NCBI GenBank assembly: GCA_002633005.1
Contig: NMRA01000234.1
Location: 382,438 to 446,437, forward strand
Length of the DNA: 64,000 bases
DNA from: Phoronis australis
Lineage: Eukaryota > Phoronida > Phoronidae
Direction: 5' to 3'
Shown: one piece after another, positions 60,568 through 64,000 of the stretch
Layout of the letters: every line of letters begins with the position of its first letter
How positions within the stretch are numbered: position 1 is the stretch's first letter
The notes under the pieces: generated by a model
What the model was told of the DNA's origin: nothing
Database searches by the model: none
What the model saw: the letters and a program-made list of their open reading frames with translations, nothing else
Position numbers and translations under genes: made by a program

Positions 60568-60830
60568 GTTTGAAAGCCAAAAGCAGAAAAAAATAACCCA
60601 ACCAAATCAGATCAAAGACCTACCAACCTTACAATGTTCCCGCAAAGTGTAATCGTCTGGTCTGCTCTCATCTTCAGGCAGATTCAAGATTTTGGGGGGA
60701 GTGGAGGAACCAACGAATATGTAATTTCTTCAGTAAATACTTAGGTAAATTCTGTTTGAAAAAGCAAACGGTTAACTAAAAACGTATCTCAATGTTACAT
60801 TGAGTATATTGTAAACAAGTGTCACAGCAT
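60045..60830. mobile_element. Relative of the 52298-53530 element downstream of DDO
   Basis: It shares the GGATTGTYCTAAAA start, the C-rich GACCCAGTCTACACAAGCTC stretch and the (G/C)CTGGCTTTTC(C/T)CTGT phrase. It includes the assembly duplicate described above. The right boundary is uncertain. Confidence 0.55.
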
Positions 60831-61579
60831 ACCCAGTCGTTAGTCGGACCTTTTACGATACAGCAGCCCCATCAGGAACCCCATTTAGCGCCAAAAAAAC
60901 TTGAGCGTGCACCAATCGAAGTTTATGACATCATGGTCAAAAGAATTTGGCTTTCACCCCCGAGACCGTGTCTCCACCGTTGGAATCAGGGACGACTGGC
61001 CGTTTTATTCAGAGCAAAATACCTAGAAAATCAAGGAAACACATCAACTGTTCATGTCAATTAATATTCAACTTGATAAAAATCATTACCTTTAGAACTT
61101 TTTATTCACACATTCCAATAACGGACCCAATGGGAATACCCGACTGGGGTGGCCTGAACAGTCGAAAAATACAAAACGCTTCGTCCGAGATGTTATCAGG
61201 CAATTTCACAATGTTTATTATAAAGTTTAGTTTGATACTAAAATTTTGATGTTAGGAACTGTGTATTCATGTCTTCTTGAAGCCGAACTTAGGTGTGAAA
61301 TTCGTGGGAGATTCGGTACAAATATGGTCGCATCGGGAGGACGGGGGCGAGAATGGGGGGAGGTAGCACAGGTGGTGGCGATGGGGGAGTTATTTGGTGA
61401 CGTCGAAATGGTTTGTGCCCCCCAATAATTTTTGCCTTCCTACGGGCCTGAACTTTGCCGAAAAAACAGGGAATTCAAGATCCGCTCAAGTTGTGAGAGT
61501 GGAGACAGACGAGGAGGCTGACTTGGGGAAACAAACAAATCGTGATGCAGAGTAGGACAGCGTTTCAAAGTTTACGAGG

Positions 61580-62860
61580 CCAATGTCGGTGGTTGGACAA
61601 GCAACAATTCATTGCTCCGTGAACAATTGCTGTCTTCATTCAACGGCCACATTATTGGAGTGGTAGAAACTCATTTACATGCAAATAAAGCTATTACTTT
61701 GCCCGACTGTCGTTGGCACGGACACAGTAGGCAGCTTATCATGTAAACAAGCGGGCCCCAAGAGGCTCGGGTGACGTTGGAATATTTGTTAAGAATGATT
61801 TGTTTAAAACATATAAAATCGATTTTGTTGACAAGTCGTATGATGGTATATGAGCTTTAAAACTAACTCATATACGGTCAGAGTGTTGTAAAATTGTATT
61901 TTGTTGCTATTTATCGCCTCGGAATTCATCAAGGGGTTGCGATACGGGAAGCCATCTATCTATTATGCCAGTTTTATCTGTTATATCTACACGTAGATGT
62001 AGCTGATATTATTTGTAGAGATACTCGAGAGTGGGTAACTTGAATGATTACATGCCAGCTGTTGATTGTCAAATAAATAAACGGCGTAAGTGATAAAGCT
62101 ATAAATTGGCTCTAATACTAGCATACTGAGTGGCCCGAAAGAGACAAAGATAATTTCACCTCGGTGAGGAAGGAGTGATGTAGACTACTTTATTGTACCC
62201 TTTGGTCGCTTCAGTCTGATCTTAAATTTGAGGTCCATGTTTGTACATGAGGGGTAATTGACAAACAACATTTACATGGGCTATTGTCGGACAAGTCAAA
62301 ACTGCCTGACCACTGTGTATTATTGTTAAAAATAATGCTACACGTTCCAGTGAATATCTGTGACGAAAATGTAGAGGATCACCGTACGGATAACTCTTTT
62401 GATATGCCGATTTAGACAGCGGTTCAACTTAAATTCTATGCCTAGTAGTGAATGCATGGATAATGAGATTTTTAAAAGGGCGATTGGAGAGTTGCTTTTA
62501 ATATTAGAAAATGAGTGTCGAAGAGATTTATCCCTCTGCGAAATCATAAAAAACAGAAATGGAATTGGATTTAAGATGTACTCAAAGTTGTACTAAAAAT
62601 CTGAAAAACAAATTTAGGCAAACAAGCTCTTTTGGAATGACGAATGAACGCAAGTTTGGAAAAACGTGTCCAAAAAAGATAAAGTATTTCTCAAAGAAAA
62701 AATACTAAACGACGAAGGGAGCGACTATATGAACACAAGAGCTCTAGGTATTATTTTGTCAAAAGATTCAAGTTTTTAAAGAGATTTGTTTGCGAAAATT
62801 CCAATGGCTGAAAATCAAAACGTAGAGGATTTGGAGAAACCAATGTCACAAAATTTGAGT
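61580..62860 (+). pseudogene. Decayed non-LTR retrotransposon (LINE), APE endonuclease and linker region
   Basis: In shifting frames it reads NVGGWTSNNSLLREQLL, GVVETHL, then after a frameshift near 61740 GDVGIFVKNDLFKTYKIDF, then ALKLTH, CCYLSPRNSSRG and VDYFIVPFGRF. These are hallmarks of the AP-endonuclease-like domain of LINE ORF2. From about 62630 an FWNDEC-like patch and a KRRRERLYEHKSSRYYFVKR patch resemble the linker before the reverse transcriptase. There are several in-frame stops, for example near 61855. The reverse transcriptase is absent, so this is a dead 5' fragment of ORF2. Confidence 0.75.
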
Positions 62861-64000
62861 TTTGTCATTTTCACAGGATGCTAATTATTTAACCGATTCC
62901 ATCCTAATCTGATGTTGTCACACTCCCACGAGAGATAAAAATGACGTCTCTTAAAAATATTGGACGCGCGGGTTTCAAAATTTCCATTGTAGCTATGGCT
63001 TGCACCTAGCAATGTGGTCTCAGTACAAATTAACACGCAACTAAACTAAATGATCCTAACAACCTTTTGCCACAGTAAGTAAGAATGTACCTTGGAAATT
63101 TGTAGCAATACCGACTGAACCAAGTTCACGTTAACTATGAAAGTAGAAATGCATAATTGTTACCATGGCGACTGAGTATCATAAAAGCTTCCTCCTTAAA
63201 CTAGAATCTGACAAGCATGATAATCATTATAAATAATATGAAGCTATGAGGCAGAAGGATTCAAGTAAGCTTCATACTTCATAATCCAAATGTAACCCAT
63301 TTCTGTAAATCAAGTAAGAACACATTTTGTTGCTTTGATGTATCTTGAAGTAGAAAATAACTAGTTGCAAAACATTAATCAAAATCACATTTTATGCATG
63401 GAATTTAGAAAAATATGTGTCCTATTGTGAAACATAATCGTACTTTGAACAGAAGTTGACTTTCAAACAAAAAAAACGTGATTTTAAAACAATTTCAACA
63501 GAATTTAGCAGAGTGCAAGGTCAATTGGAGAGGCACTTCACATTGAAAGAAATAGAAGATCCATACTAGTTAGGGCAGAAGCACCGGAAAACGGTACAGA
63601 ACCGCTTTGTGTAGCAGTGTGTCTACAAATGTATGACAGTTAAATCTTCACCGATGACAATTTAGCCGGTTGAACATACCTTTCAGTTCAGAAAACTCGC
63701 CATGTTGTCCAACGCCATAAATCGCGAACACTTTAACCGCTATATAAGTTACACCTGCGTGATTAAATACTGGTGTTAACTCTTGGATTGTACAGAATGG
63801 TAGGTAAGGATGTGCGTTACTACATTTTACCGCTAGAATATTTGCGAAAATAAGGTTTAAGCACTTTAAATCCGTAACCTATGCTTTTGACATCGCAAGA
63901 TGGCGGACACGACCAAAATGAAGTCAAAATTTGACACATAAATGGCGATAACTTTTCAGCCTGTAGGAAGGCAAAAATTTATGGGGGGGGGGGGGGGGGG
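62861..64000. other. Non-coding sequence ending in a G tract
   Basis: No gene or repeat family was recognised here. A YY1-like AAGATGGCGG lies at 63899-63908, but the frame that follows stops after a few codons. The final 18 bases (63983-64000) are all G, which may be a real homopolymer or a sequencing or contig-end effect. Confidence 0.4.

Noticed and set aside
63899-63945. Start of a new gene at AAGATGGCGGACACG
   Set aside because: It looks like a good YY1/start context, but the frame stops after a dozen codons and no donor site follows in a convincing place.

Overview
The window is animal nuclear DNA. It holds multi-exon genes with GT-AG introns, AT-rich non-coding sequence, intronic minisatellites, tRNA-derived SINEs, several terminal-inverted-repeat (TIR) DNA transposon families and a decayed APE-type LINE. 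The proteins resemble vertebrate orthologues over their full length but are clearly diverged. Closely similar, non-identical tandem copies meet at single-N or 251-N joins, which is what two divergent haplotypes look like when a draft assembly fails to merge them. I infer a highly heterozygous invertebrate, probably marine. I cannot name the species.

Three complete genes can be rebuilt exon by exon with consistent phases. (1) SDR39U1, + strand, 3981-8609, six coding exons, 300 aa. (2) AP1G1, the gamma subunit of the AP-1 clathrin adaptor, - strand, 35481 down to 11660, 21 coding exons per transcript, 815 aa. (3) A D-aspartate/D-amino-acid oxidase (DDO-like), + strand, 40358-59798, ten coding exons, 333 aa, ending in AKL, a likely peroxisomal signal. 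SDR39U1 and AP1G1 are tail to tail with 3.05 kb between stop codons. AP1G1 and DDO are head to head with 4.9 kb between start codons, where a CRE/ETS motif cluster is a promoter candidate. The three products act in different compartments and nothing suggests a shared pathway.

The most interesting signal is in AP1G1: two tandem 99-bp exons, 25546-25644 and 24922-25020, encode alternative versions of the same 33 residues of the armadillo trunk. Both have intact splice sites and identical phase. They differ at about 30 of 99 bases yet keep 27 of 33 residues. This looks like an old, selected pair of mutually exclusive exons, unlike the assembly duplications elsewhere.

The DDO gene is disrupted by assembly: coding exons 3, 6 and 7 each appear twice, beside N joins. 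One such duplication preserves an empty and an occupied site of a transposon with a 5-bp target duplication (hAT5-like) that carries an internal tRNA-like promoter. The same duplicated block contains a roughly 2-kb element with about 295-bp TIRs, flanked by an unusually long 17-bp direct repeat. Downstream of DDO are another repeat and the 5' part of a dead LINE.
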